64,000 nucleotides of DNA from contig JAJJXM010000022.1 of assembly GCA_024516155.1 (NCBI GenBank), forward strand, positions 186,001-250,000, written 5' to 3'. Of this stretch, positions 1-10,850 are shown piece by piece. The position numbers were made by a program, and so were the translations under genes. Below the pieces are notes generated by a model, which searched no databases, was not told the origin of the DNA, and saw nothing but the letters and a program-made list of their open reading frames with translations. The stretch is from Pyronema omphalodes (taxonomy: Eukaryota; Ascomycota; Pezizomycetes; Pezizales; Pyronemataceae). Numbering within the stretch: position 1 is the first letter of the stretch; every line of letters starts with the position of its first letter.

Positions 1-551
1 AATGGAACATCTCTATCTCAGGATTCACCAGGATGCCGAGGTTACTGTAAGCATTTCAGAGAACTCTGCTTCGGTCTTTGCTGGTGTAAGCCTGCGGATG
101 TTTTGGTTAATTATATCCCCATGAACCATTTTCTTAGCAGAGGCAAGCTGCGGTCATTATTCGACCAAGACATCCCATGCCGTTTGTCACAGTCACCTTT
201 CCCTTGCTCTTCCCGAGACTGCAACTCCATGACATGACTTGACATGATTGGTGTGCAAGCGACTCCTCATGCAGGTCTCAGATGTTGATACAGAATATAC
301 TTCCGTATACTCAATATACATACACAAATTTGCTGCTGACATAGTAGTACCATAGTACTCGGAAGCTCACGGTGAGCTCCAGACACGTTGTACCTTGTTC
401 AATACACAGTCGTGGTCCAATGCGGCCAGCCCAAGAAGGAGGGGTGCTGCCTATTTCCAACAGCCAGAGATTTAAAACTCACCCCCACCCCTCATTTGTG
501 ACGTTCCAAGGCCAAGGAATTCCCATCGAACATTCTTCAACGGCCGCAAAG
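1..551. other. Intergenic / 5' flank of the SPX-EXS gene
   Basis: I see no supported gene here. The only open frame (372-605) runs through the real start codon of the downstream gene in another frame and resembles nothing I know. The stretch just before the ATG at 552 is probably promoter and 5' UTR of the phosphate exporter gene. The first bases may include the flank of a neighbouring gene outside the window. Confidence 0.5.
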
Positions 552-3500
552 ATGAAGTATGGGAAGTACGTTGATCCATCATCCCAAGTCTTGGAATTCT
601 TGTAAAAGCACAATGTAACTAACGAACGGACAAATTAGGGATATGAACGAGTTAAAAGTCTCCGAATGGGACTCTAAGTATCTCAACTACAAGGTGCGTT
701 ACCCAATCCCCCAATCCCAATAGCCATCTCTTTTCCACTTTATCTTCAAATCCCGTCCCGATATCCCATTTAATGATATCATCTAACACCCTCAAAGGAA
801 GGCAAAACCACCATCAAAAAAGCCTGTCTCCGCATCCCCGATTCCGCGCGGTCCCACCACGGAAAACTTCACAACCCGATCAACATCCTCCTCCACGGAC
901 GAGACCGCAGCGGCTTCCACAAGCTCCCACAAGCCGACGAATCACCACCAGAAAGCCCACCATCCAACCCCTCTCATCCCCATGGCAACCCGGAACTCGA
1001 CGACGAGCCCCCCGCCGACGAAGGCACCATGCGTAGCCAACTTAGCGTTATGTCAACCCCTATCAAACGGAGTAAGGAACCTAGACCTACTTCTTGGGTA
1101 TCTACAGCTTCTGGAACCACGTCTTCGAACTTCACCCCGCCGCCGTTGATGAAACGTGTTACCGAGATGTTCCAGAATCAGAGGAATGCTTCCCCCAGGT
1201 TGAAGAAGATGAAGACGCAGATTATAAGGGATATGACGTATGCTCAGGCATCTGCGGAAAAGGAATTCACGACCTGGGTGGATGGGGAGTTGGAGAAGGT
1301 GGAAAGGTTTTATAAAGAACGAGAAGATGAGGCGGTGAAACGATTCCGTGCGTTGGAGGAGCAGTTGGTTATTATGCAGGAGAAAGCGGGGAGGGGGAGT
1401 TATACTAATATCCTCATGGACACTTTCCGTGGTAGAGATAGTGGACTTAATAATAGTTCTTACTTCTCTTTAGGAAAGCAGGACTCGGAAGCTTCGGGGG
1501 CTGCGGTTATTGGGTATGATAACCTTCACGAACTTTTTAGAACTCCGGGAGAAGAAGGGAGGATGGATTATCAACGGTCCAACAAATACAGAAAGCCGAT
1601 AAATAAGCCGGTTGATAAAGCGGTTAGGAGAAGTCTTAAATATGCATGCTTTGAATACTATCGCAGATTGGAAGCGTTGAGGAGTTATGTGGTGGTTAAT
1701 AAAGAGGGCTTTAGAAAGATATTGAAGAAGTTTGATAAAGCCTCGGGATCGGGATTGCAGGGGAGGTATATGAATACCCGTGTTGCAAAGTCCTACTTTG
1801 GGGGCACGGATAACAAAATGGATGCGTTGCTAAACGCTACGGAGATTTTGGTGGCAAAGTAAGTCTCATTTCCGCACAAATCAAAGGTATTCGAACGCTA
1901 ATCAATCGTAGGTTCTTCTACGCCAACGATCGTCGTAAAGCTGCAGCAAAGCTACGAACAAAAAGCAACAAATCAAACTGTAACGCCTCACTGCTTCGAA
2001 GCGGTATCTACCTCGGAGCATCAGTCATTATCCTTCACTATGCGATCTGGGAGGCAATCCTTAATGTCCGTGGTCTAAACACCAATGGTAAAGATATAAC
2101 AGATCTTGACCATGACGGTATTGAAGATTTATCTGAGCGAACCATATTTATCATGCGGGTACGTTACCACATCTCTCTATCCTCACCCTTATATCCCTCA
2201 ACCACCCCTTCCAAACACCAGCCTATCTATATCCTGCCGCTAACCAGAGCCACAAAAATAGCTATGGTCCGGTCTCTTCCTCATGTTACTGCAAGCACTA
2301 CTCTTCAGTTTCAACCTACGAGTCTGGTCGCACAACAAAATCAACTACGCCTTCATCTTCGAATTCGATCCACGGCAGCATCTAAACTATCGACAATTCC
2401 TAGAAATACCAGCCTTCTTAATGCTATTATTTTCTGCATGTCTCTGGTTTAGTATCCATGATTTCTGGCCTGGGAAACTTGATATGATCCATTTTCCGAT
2501 TATGTATATTGGTTTTGTTCTGGGTGTCCTTTTTAATCCGCTGCCGATCTTCTTTTGGAAAGCTAGAATGTACTTTTTGACGTGTTTGGTAGGCTATTTC
2601 TTCCCTTCCATGGCCCCATAACCCCCCTGACCCCGGCGTGTGGTGACTGCATAAGATGATAAAAAGCATCACGGCTAACCAAAACCTCAACAGTGGCGTC
2701 TTTCCCTCTCCGGTTTCTACCACGTAGAATTCAAAGACTTCTGGCTAGGGGACATGTTATCCTCACAAGCCTACGCCCTTGGACAAACCTTCCTTTTCTT
2801 CTGTCTCTATTCGAAAGCGTGGCAATCACCCGGTAACTGCAGTGTTGACAAGCTACAAATCTGGGGGTTAATAGGAGCTTTACCAGCATTTTTTAGATGG
2901 ATCCAATGTTTTAGACGTTATAAGGATTCGAAACAATGGTTTCCGCATTTACCCAATGCCGTGAAATATGGATTGATTTTGGTATATTATGGCGCTATTA
3001 ATCTTTGGAGAACTGATAAGGATAATCAGTTGTATAAAAGTGTTTTTGTTGGTGTGGGTTTTTTTTCAAGTACTATTGGTTGTAAGTTACTCCTCCCCCC
3101 TTCATGTATGATCACCCGTCGCCATCGGGCCCAGATATTCCCAACTACCCCAGCCAGAGGAAAGAAGCTAATTCCACACCGCAATAGTGTTCTGGGACAT
3201 AGTAATGGACTGGTCTCTAATGAACCCGTACGCGAAGAATCCTCTACTGCGAGACGACCTCTTCTACAAGCGTCCGGTATTCTACTACCTAGCCATGGTA
3301 GCCAATGGACTACTTCGTTACACCTGGGTGTTATTTATTTTCCTGAAGGAATATAAGAAGTGGGCTCCTTTGATTAGTTTTTTGATTGCTATGGGCGAGG
3401 TGTTTAGAAGGTTTATTTGGTGCTTTTTTAGAATGGAGAATGAACATAAGGGAAAGTAAGTACTACCTGATCACCTCCTCATCCTCCTCCTCATCCTCCT

Positions 3501-3861
3501 CCTCATCCTCCTAATCCCCCCCTTCCCGGGAATCAGAGGAATAAAGCTAACCACACACCCCCCCCCCCCCCCTAGTGTACAAGCTATGCGAGCTTATAAA
3601 GACCCGAAACTTCCTTATAAATTTGAGCAGTCGGATGAGTTGGAGGAGATTCCGGTTACTCCGGCAATGGAGCATGGTAGAGAGCCTTTAATACCTTCTC
3701 ATGATGTAGAGGCGGTACAGAAGCCGCCGGTGTCGGCTATGGTAAGGCTTGGAAGGACTTTGTCGAATGCGCATAGAAGCGATTATGAGAGGAAATCGAG
3801 GAAGGGTGTTGATGAGGATATTGAGGAGGAGGAAGGTTCGGAGGCTGGGGAGAAGAAATAG
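552..3861 (+). CDS. SYG1: SPX-EXS phosphate exporter, SYG1/XPR1 family (8 exons)
   Basis: Integral membrane protein predicted to sense inositol pyrophosphates through its SPX domain and to export phosphate. Proposed exons: 552-565, 639-693, 798-1858, 1912-2158, 2262-2588, 2694-3081, 3188-3455, 3576-3861. All introns are GT..AG and the reading frame is kept throughout, giving about 881 aa, close to yeast Syg1 (about 900). The tiny first exon joins exon 2 to give an N-terminus starting MKYGKDMNELKVSEW, which fits the SPX start. The lysine-rich SPX ligand motif is NKEGFRKILKKFDK (about residues 324-337). Hydrophobic segments follow in exons 4-5. The EXS domain spans about residues 565-790, with VEFKDFWLGDM, a WDIVMDWSL motif and RMENEH near its end. 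The tail is acidic and polar. Intron 7 contains a CTCCTCAT-type microsatellite and a poly(C) run before its acceptor. The family call is firm; the exon 1 splice is inferred. Confidence 0.93.
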
Positions 3862-4224
3862 ACCGGAGGACGAACCGTGGGGGAAAATGTAGATTTGGAG
3901 AATCTTTGAAGGAGGAAGAGTATGTATAGAGGGAGAGGTAACGATGGAAACGAAAACGGAAGTATGGATGAATGACAAATGTGCGAGTAGAGTAACAAAG
4001 ACACGGCATTAGAGAAGTTAACCATGTCGATATTAAGTTGAATGAAGTACATAACCACCGATTTTTCTCATGGACATCATAAGTTTTTCTCGTACAATGA
4101 GAAAAGAAAAAAAAAATTAATCGAAAACAAGGCTCCAATTACCAACCGCACCATGCGTAACCTAAAGAAATACCGAAAGCAAAGCTCTATAACCCCCGTA
4201 CTCACACCCCTCACCATCTGCTAT
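3862..4224. other. Convergent 3' intergenic spacer
   Basis: Spacer between the 3' ends of the SYG1-like gene (+) and the SAP-domain gene (-). It is AT-rich around 4040-4130, as expected for two convergent 3' UTRs. The open frames seen here on both strands resemble nothing I know. Confidence 0.5.
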
Positions 4225-4989
4225 CTAGGTCGCAAACCTCTTCTTACGTTCCTCTGCTTTCCTCTTATCCTCGGGGTTGACTGCTGGTGCAGGCTTGGAA
4301 ACTCTTGCACCCTGAACTCCGTCATTTCTGGGGGGTCCATTTCTTCTAGGTCCTCCTCTTCCTCCGTGCCCCCGGTGTCCTCCACGTCCCCCACGTCCTG
4401 CCTGTGGCTTGGAACGTCTCTCCCTCTCAGGAAGAGCAGTGTCGAGTCCCTTAACCTCCTCTCCAGATGCCTGGATTCCAAATCTCTTCTGTCTCTCAAG
4501 TGTCTTCAAAGCCTCTGCATCCTGTGCCGAAAGTCCGAATCGCTCAGCACGCTTCTTCCGTCTCGCAATCTCCTCGTCCAAAGTAGTGGTGGCAAGTCCA
4601 GCGGTGAACTTGGGCTCTTCGACGGCAGGGGCAGCTTCAGTGGTAGCAGCCTGGGTGGTAGCTTCGGCGGGAGCAGCAGCAGCAGCAGCAGGAGCAGTCT
4701 CGGTGGCAGGAGCGGCGGGGGCGTCAAAGAGGGCGGCAATCGACTTCTTAGCGGGAGCGGGGTTGGCAGGAGCAGCTTCAGCAGCCGGGGTAGCTTCAGC
4801 AGGAGTAGAAGAAGCGACGGGCTCAGCGGGAGTGGGTGCTTCGACGGGAGCTGCAGGAGTGGAGCTACCCTCGTTGTCGGCAGCTTGTAGACGCGCAATT
4901 AACTCGACCTTGAGACCATTTGTAGGGAGACCGCGGGAGGTGAGGAGCTCGCGGAGCTTAGGGACGGTGAGTTTGCTGTAGTCGGACAT
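4225..4989 (-). CDS. THO1: SAP-domain RNA/DNA-binding protein, Tho1/SARNP (CIP29) family
   Basis: Single-exon gene of 254 aa. An N-terminal SAP motif covers about residues 5-38 (KLTVPKLRELLTSRGLP then KVELIARL). An Ala/Pro/Thr-rich linker follows to about residue 125. The Tho1/MOS11 C-terminal helical block is at about 136-172 (LDEEIARRKKRAERFG, then LERQKRFG), and an RGG/GHGG-rich stretch lies at about 198-216 before a basic Lys/Arg end. Proteins of this family work in nuclear mRNP assembly and mRNA export with the THO/TREX and Sub2/DDX39 machinery. The ATG at 4989 puts the SAP motif at residue 5, which supports this start. The gene shares a 382-bp divergent upstream region with the next gene. 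Long open frames on the opposite strand (for example 4042-4890) are composition shadows of the Ala-rich coding sequence. Confidence 0.9.
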   Translation of the reverse strand: MSDYSKLTVPKLRELLTSRGLPTNGLKVELIARLQAADNEGSSTPAAPVEAPTPAEPVASSTPAEATPAAEAAPANPAPAKKSIAALFDAPAAPATETAPAAAAAAPAEATTQAATTEAAPAVEEPKFTAGLATTTLDEEIARRKKRAERFGLSAQDAEALKTLERQKRFGIQASGEEVKGLDTALPERERRSKPQAGRGGRGGHRGHGGRGGPRRNGPPRNDGVQGARVSKPAPAVNPEDKRKAEERKKRFAT

Positions 4990-5371
4990 TTTGTCTGTTG
5001 TTGGCTGCTGGACTGAAGAGAGATGAAATCAAAAGTGACGCGCCGCGTTGTTGATAGGGGCGTGTTCGGGGATGAAGGATACGGCTGGTGGCGTAGCCGA
5101 GAGCATGGACACGTCGCGTAATGCGCGCCACAACGCGTGGTGCCATGAAATAGTGCGAAATTAGGCGGGGAATCTGGGAATTTTGGCGTTTTTAACGTAA
5201 TTTTAATAAAATAAATTAACCGGAATTCGTTTAATGCCATTTTATTTATTTAGAAAAAATATGTCATTTTTGTGAGCCCTGTTTAACACCGTGCGCTCTC
5301 GCGTAACGAGAAGCTCCACAACTCTAAAGCAACCTCACTCGACAAACACGAAGAAAACAACAGAGAATGCC
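4990..5371. promoter_or_regulatory. Bidirectional promoter region
   Basis: 382-bp interval between two divergent start codons (4989 on - and 5372 on +). It has an AT-rich core around 5195-5270 flanked by GC-richer sequence and must hold the regulatory signals of both genes. I see no clear TATA box at a convincing distance from either ATG. Confidence 0.45.
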
Positions 5372-6676
5372 ATGACAGAACGACCACAACAAAAACTGCC
5401 TTTCAAAACAACTACTCCAGCGAGAAGATCCAATATCAAACTTCAAAGAATCTTTGACGATACCATAATCGACAAACCACGCGTTGTACCCGCGTCGCGT
5501 CGTCCGTTAAATGAAGCTCGAGAAGTGAACGAAGTTCGAAAAGCCAACCCAGCTCGCAAAAACGGAACAGCAAACAAACCACCAAAGTTTGAAATTCATC
5601 AAGATGCCGAAGTCACTTCTAAAGGAGACTCCACGGTGAAGCCTACCGCTTCAAAATCCCAAGAAACACTCCTCAAACCACCACCAGCAAAACGAGAACC
5701 CTCCCGCTCCCCGAAAAAGGTCCAGATAAAAACCCCACCCGCCCCCGAGCAACGAGCACGAATACCCCGCCTCCCACCCACAACTCTCACCAGTCTCCTC
5801 CTCTCACACGCCAGTCCTACTCCCGCCTTACCACCGCTACCTCCGCCTCCAAAGTCCCGAGCACCACCAGCAAAACCCCGCACCTCAACCTCCGCCCCCA
5901 ACCTTCGCCACCCCCACTCCAGCTCTACCCCAATCACATTTCTCCCAACTGCTACCTCTGAGATCTCCCTAGCATCATTACCACCCCTCCAGCATCATTC
6001 CGCCCTCGCAATCCTCTCACTCTCACCCCCACACTACCTAACCCTCACCCTCCGCGGTTCTCCCTACACCTACCGAATTACAGCATCTTCTCCCCCAATA
6101 ATCACCGTAACCGACCGACCCAGCGGTAACAAAGAAACCTATCCCCTCCCCGAGTTACCATACAAGCATCTAGCCGCCTATAAATATGCGCGGCGATTCG
6201 TAATAGCAGTTCGAAGGAAAACAGTAGTGGCATATGGAGCAATAGCTGGGGCACAGGGACGAATATGGGCGGATGGTAGAGGGGTTGTTACGTTTGATAC
6301 TGGTTCGGTTGAAATATTCCTTGATAATGATGCAGGGACAGGGAAGGAGGTTATAAAGATGACGGGACCATTGGGGTTGCAGAAAGAGGCGGAGAGGGTC
6401 TATAGGTGGTTGCAGATGCATCCGAGACCGATTTATGAGGAGAAGGAAGAGGAACAGTGGTTGGGAGAGGGAACGAGATTTGTGAAGGGGCTTGGATGGT
6501 GTAGGGAACTAGGGGAGGGAAGGTGGGTTATTAGAATGCTGGATGGGGTGGGGTTGGAGATTGATAATGGTGGGGTGGTGTGGACGGAAGATGGGAGGAG
6601 GAGAAGAGTTGAGGCGGGACTGGGTGATAAAGAGGTTAGGAGACGAGTGGCGGAGTTTGTCAAGGCAGGGCTCTGA
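5372..6676 (+). CDS. Kinase-less protein with PLK4/SAK-like polo-box modules
   Basis: Single exon, 434 aa from the first in-frame ATG at 5372; the frame is open upstream to 5291 but without an ATG. Residues 1-200 are basic, Pro/Ser/Lys-rich and probably disordered. Residues about 230-365 resemble the second (cryptic) polo box of PLK4/SAK kinases: a YRITASSPPIITVTDR strand region, then LPYKHLAAYKYARRFV, in which a Y-K/Q-YA-RFV core is typical, then strands ending in a helix (EAERVYRWLQ). A second module at about 375-432 has GWCRELGEGRWVIRMLDGV, like the short C-terminal polo-box-type modules. No protein kinase motif (GxGxxG, HRD, DFG) occurs here or upstream on this strand, so it is either a polo-box-only adaptor or a kinase gene that lost its catalytic half. 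Homology is from motif recognition only. Confidence 0.6.
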   Translation: MTERPQQKLPFKTTTPARRSNIKLQRIFDDTIIDKPRVVPASRRPLNEAREVNEVRKANPARKNGTANKPPKFEIHQDAEVTSKGDSTVKPTASKSQETLLKPPPAKREPSRSPKKVQIKTPPAPEQRARIPRLPPTTLTSLLLSHASPTPALPPLPPPPKSRAPPAKPRTSTSAPNLRHPHSSSTPITFLPTATSEISLASLPPLQHHSALAILSLSPPHYLTLTLRGSPYTYRITASSPPIITVTDRPSGNKETYPLPELPYKHLAAYKYARRFVIAVRRKTVVAYGAIAGAQGRIWADGRGVVTFDTGSVEIFLDNDAGTGKEVIKMTGPLGLQKEAERVYRWLQMHPRPIYEEKEEEQWLGEGTRFVKGLGWCRELGEGRWVIRMLDGVGLEIDNGGVVWTEDGRRRRVEAGLGDKEVRRRVAEFVKAGL

Positions 6677-7382
6677 GAGTAGATTTGTGAAGACGAAGAT
6701 GCGAAAATCATTGACAAGCGTTATTTGTAATTATAGGAAGGGTGGGGGTGGAGGAGGAGGAGGGTGCGGGGGGATAAGAAATTTACTTTGGATTATTGGG
6801 AGCGGGTTATCATTTTAGTATCATAAGGTTATGATGGGGTGTATGGGTTGCTATTGCTTATGATTTTGCTTTGGATTTTCATTTGAATCAAAAGATTGAT
6901 TTAATTATTTCAGGAACTACTGCTGAACGCATCCTCAAATAATACTCGTGCCAAGCTGGTATGTAGCGGCTTGATATCATACGCAATAGACATTGACCAA
7001 TTCACTTCTATCCGCTTGCTGATCGACAAGATGGCACTATAATGTCGCAATATTCATGAGGGTTTGGTCAGCTTATGTAATAATTGATGTTGGTATTAGT
7101 TTTTGATGATCACTCTATCAATTATTGAAGTTTTGGCCTGTAGAGCCGTGTTCTCTTTATGACTATTGATGCAAGTGGGTGGATGTTGCCTTAGCGTATA
7201 TCCCTTCTTTATATTCTTTCTGTCGTAGTAGATACTTGTTCTCCATCCAATTCATTCACTTGTCGCTCCACTTCCATCTTTCCCTCTCCTCTCGTTTGAC
7301 TCCAAGCTTTTTCTCACGTCAACCCCTCGTCCTCCAACGGAATCCATAACAAGAACCCTCTTCTCTGCCAAAAACACAAAGC
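6677..7382. other. Intergenic, 3' flank of the polo-box gene
   Basis: No gene recognised. A GGT/GGA-rich stretch sits at 6737-6772 just after the stop codon. The rest is AT-rich. The last part (about 7300-7382) may be the degraded beginning of the relic annotated next, since its conceptual translation lines up loosely with the second copy near 23.8 kb. Confidence 0.4.
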
Positions 7383-7965
7383 GCAATATAATTGCAAACC
7401 ACAAAACGATGACTAAATAATGCAAGGAGCCCATATTTAAGAAAAAAAAAAAACATTCCGCTGGGTACTGCCGCATAGTAGCAAATAGTATCTAGAAGAC
7501 TGTTTTTTTTTTCTCCACTAAAAATGTACTCCTTGGATTATTTAGGCATCCAATTGTGGTTCATACTATTGATACTGAACTGATGTTTTCGGTAGGAATT
7601 ATTTTTGCTCTTCTTTTGAATTCCTCTTTGACATATCTAGATTGATATTGCCCGAAGGTTTATCGCCTTCTCTTTTTGGGTCAGCGGTGGAATCGGCTGG
7701 TTGTCTATTCGGGGCTGTGCGCTGGGAAGGACTCTGATGGTTGTGGGGAATTCTGATGATACTGTGCTATCTTCATACGCGCCGTGGAATTCGAAGGCCT
7801 CATCGACTCGAGCGGTAAACTTTACGGAGTTCGCAGATGTCGTGACAAATGAAGAGGATGTTCGATGATAATCTGCTTAGCCGAGGGCACGGTTATTACG
7901 GAAACAATAAACCTGCCACGCAGATAAAACCCGGCGGCTATATCCTATTCAATCGAAGAAGATCT
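7383..7965 (+). pseudogene. Dispersed degenerate relic, copy 1
   Basis: This stretch matches the reverse complement of about 23230-23795 in several collinear blocks. They share TAATTGCAAACCAC (7389-7402), a GGTACTGCCGCA / GATACTGCCGCA block near 7465, CTTGGATTATTTA near 7533, and GATAATCTGCT.AGCC near 7868. The conceptual translations also align across stop codons (for example NIIANH and LLGLF against TIIANH and PLGLF). It is a decayed copy of a once-coding or mobile sequence present at least twice. I do not recognise the ancestral protein. The 93-aa frame at 7849-8130 is a leftover of it, not a convincing gene. Confidence 0.55.
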
Positions 7966-8840
7966 TATCAGTATTCAAGTTGTAGATACCGGTATCGAAG
8001 GTCGAATAGGAAAAATATACGTACCTATCAGGAAGACATTTGTCGCTATCTGAATCCGAAGCAAGGAGTGAGAAAGAAGAAGTTTTGTTTGTATGTCTTT
8101 AAAAGCGGGGTCGTGGGGACTAAAAATTAGTCTGGAATGTGGTTAGTGATTATGATTGTTCACCTTCCGGATTTGGAATTGATGTGATAGCGTTTCCATT
8201 TGGGTACATAATCACCTGAAAACATCCATCATACCGTTAAATTTGCAGAACTATCCCAAACAGCCTTCATAGCCAAAGAATTCTGAATTCTCTAGACTAC
8301 ATAGCCCGGGCACCTTCAATAAGCACCCGCCATCGCACTACTGTTCAAATCGAACACAATACCATCTCTATCTCTACTCCTCAACAAGTAATACCACTAC
8401 TCAAAACAAAAAACCTACCACAGGATAACCTCATATACAATGCACATAATCCCCAAGTCCCAGCATCGGAATAGGAATGTATGTGTTGAGTCACATAGAT
8501 GCATGAATAATCACTCGAAGTCTAATTTTTTTTTCTGAATTTTCAAAATTTTCAAGACCTCACTCGGGGTATTGTAATCGATTAAATATTCTGTGATATA
8601 GGGTGGTGAGAATATTGGTACGGATGGATTTTCGTGGTGCTGCTAGGCGCACCATGCATAAAAAAGTTGAAATATGCAGTTGCTTTGCCTTGCTTCACTG
8701 TGCTTTGCTTTGGACAAGCGTAGGTGTCAGTGTATGTGTGGGTTAATAGTGGATGTTGTTGTAATTATGGGAACTTGGGGTTACGGATTCTTTTTGGGGG
8801 GACTTGTTTTAGTTGAAAACTTGAAGGAATGAAGAGGTTT
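7966..8840. other. Intergenic, no gene seen
   Basis: AT-rich sequence with scattered short repeats (for example TTGCTTTGCCTTGCTTCACTG near 8680). No open frame is convincing and no RNA gene is recognised. Confidence 0.4.
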
Positions 8841-8923
8841 TTTGGTTTTGGGGGTTTGGTTTTGGGGGTTTGGTTTTGGGGGTTTGGTTTTGGGGGTTTG
8901 GTTTTGGGGGTTTGGGGTTACGG
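8841..8923 (+). repeat. 14-bp G-rich tandem repeat (GGTTTTGGGGGTTT)
   Basis: About five to six copies of a 14-mer with a run of five Gs and a second GG pair per unit. On the + strand this gives five or more evenly spaced G5 tracts separated by T-rich loops, the classical composition for an intramolecular G-quadruplex. Copies are nearly perfect, so the tract is young or under slippage. Confidence 0.85.
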
Positions 8924-9869
8924 TGTTGAAGAAATGCGGAATAAAGTACATAATGATATGTTACTAAATATTACTTATGTAGATAAGAACAACCCAAAAC
9001 TTTCTCTCAAGTATAACTCCATGCTCAAAGCAGCGCTCTACATAACGAGAAACCATAATCGACACAGACCGTATACCTACCTACCTAACCTATCGCCCAG
9101 CACATGAGTTATAAGTTATAACTTCATGCCTAGAAACAAGGAAACGCATACCCCTCTATGTAGTATCGACAGCGAATTGATGGACTAGGCTCTAGCTATG
9201 TATGGAGAATATATATCGTGATTCGTTACTATCGCATAGTACTACGGGAATTTATTATATCAGACTGTTAGACTATGAGTAAAACATTGAGATATGGAAA
9301 TGATGAATTACTTCCCTGGACTTTAGTACATATCTAGGACCCCCGGAATGCTTTTTGTAGTCAAATACTAACTAACTAACCCTGTGGTACAAAAAAAAGG
9401 TTTTTATTCAAACCACACTTTAAACCACAAAAGGTGCTTAATTTAAACACCCACAAGATTCATTTACTAAACACCGAATTAAACACTGAATTAAACACCC
9501 ACTAAACACCTCCAACTAAGCTAAGCCAAGCGAGCTCTGGGTTATGATATAATACATCGTACCCAACAGTATGTAGATAGTTAAGATATGCATATGTATA
9601 CAGGACCCACACACACCTCGGATAATATACATGCATAATGCATGATGCAGCCCTACCCATCATCTACGGGTATATCCGAGGAAAACATAACCTACCTTTC
9701 TCTTCACCTCCCGCAACTCTCCTATCCCTTATCATTATTTAGTGTCTCGGCCACAATACCCGTGGAGTCGTAGACACAGTTAAGGTTGACCATGGAGATG
9801 AAAGTGGAGGTAGACGTTCCACATTACGCATATCTCTTTCTGTAGGCTTAGATCTTCACCTACATCTGG
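8924..9869. other. Intergenic with short TTAAACAC direct repeats
   Basis: No gene recognised. Between about 9405 and 9520 there are repeated AAACCACA and AATTAAACAC(C) words, several copies in about 110 bp. The rest is AT-rich without structure that I can name. Confidence 0.4.
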
Positions 9870-10850
9870 TCTTTCCCTCTTTCCCTCTTTCCCTCTTTCG
9901 TTTCACAGCAATATTTCAGCTCCAGCGGTATCGGCATCAGCATCGGCATCGGCATCGACATCGGCATCGGCATCAGCATCGTCATCGACATCAGCATCAG
10001 CATCGGCATCGGTATCGGCATCACCATCGGCAACTCCGTGATCAACAAACAACTAATCAGGGTACCGTACCGGCACCATTACTACAACAAACAAACATTT
10101 TCTTAACCCAACCCAACCCAACCCAATATTCTCTGCAACAAGCAAGCAGCAGCGAAAAGACAAAAAAAAAAAAAAAAAAAAAACTCAGAACTCAGAACTT
10201 AGAACTCAGAACTTAGAACTTAGAACTCAGAACTCAGAACTCAGAACTCAGAACTCGGAACTCAGAACTCAGAACTCAGAACTCAGAACTCAGAACTCGG
10301 AGGTATCCGTAGACTATATCAGACGATTATTTATAACGAAACAAAAACCAAAAGTCTAGATACGGGTAAGTACTAAGCAAACGTGGATACCTACATGTAG
10401 ATACCCGGATGACAGAAAAAGGGAAGGAGAAAAAAAAAAAAAAAAAACTAGAACGGTGAGAAAAAAGTAAGCATAAGCATAAGCATAAGCATAACAATAA
10501 AGATAATGATAACGATAACGATAAAGATATAGATATAGATAAAGATAAACATAAAGAAACCTAATCACTATAATCACCACGAAAGATAAAAATTTCGATA
10601 GATTATTTATTCAGTATAGATATGTATATCGATAATCGGTAACGGTAGGAAATTTCATGATCTGATATATCACCCAGATGAAAAAAAAAAAAAAAAAAAC
10701 AGCAGTAGCAGTAGCAGTAGCAGTAGCAGTAGCAGTAGCAGTAGCAACACCAACAGCAACACCAACAGCAACACCAACACCAACACCAATCCACAGCAAC
10801 AGCAACAGCAGCAACACCAATCCACAGCAACAACAACAGCAACAACAGGC
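9870..10850. repeat. Cluster of microsatellites and poly(A) runs
   Basis: In order: CCCTCTTT copies (about 9871-9900); a (CATCGG/CATCAG)n hexanucleotide tract (about 9930-10030); CCCAACCCAA copies (about 10107-10125); poly(A) (about 10161-10183) followed directly by a 7-bp ACTCAGA-type array to about 10300; poly(A) (about 10430-10447); an (ATAAGC)n then (GATAAC/GATAAA)n tract (about 10468-10555); poly(A) (about 10681-10699) followed directly by (AGCAGT)n and then (CAACAC)n-type tracts to about 10850. Short open frames across these tracts are artefacts of periodicity. No gene is seen. Confidence 0.85.

Noticed and set aside
4042..4890. 282-aa + strand frame opposite the Tho1-like gene
   Set aside because: Ser/Gly-rich shadow of the Ala/Arg/Gly-rich coding strand; the minus-strand SAP and C-terminal motifs are decisive.
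7849..8130. Small methyltransferase-like fragment suggested by an IKPGGYILF word
   Set aside because: The motif is isolated and absent from the related copy near 23.3 kb; treated as chance within the relic.
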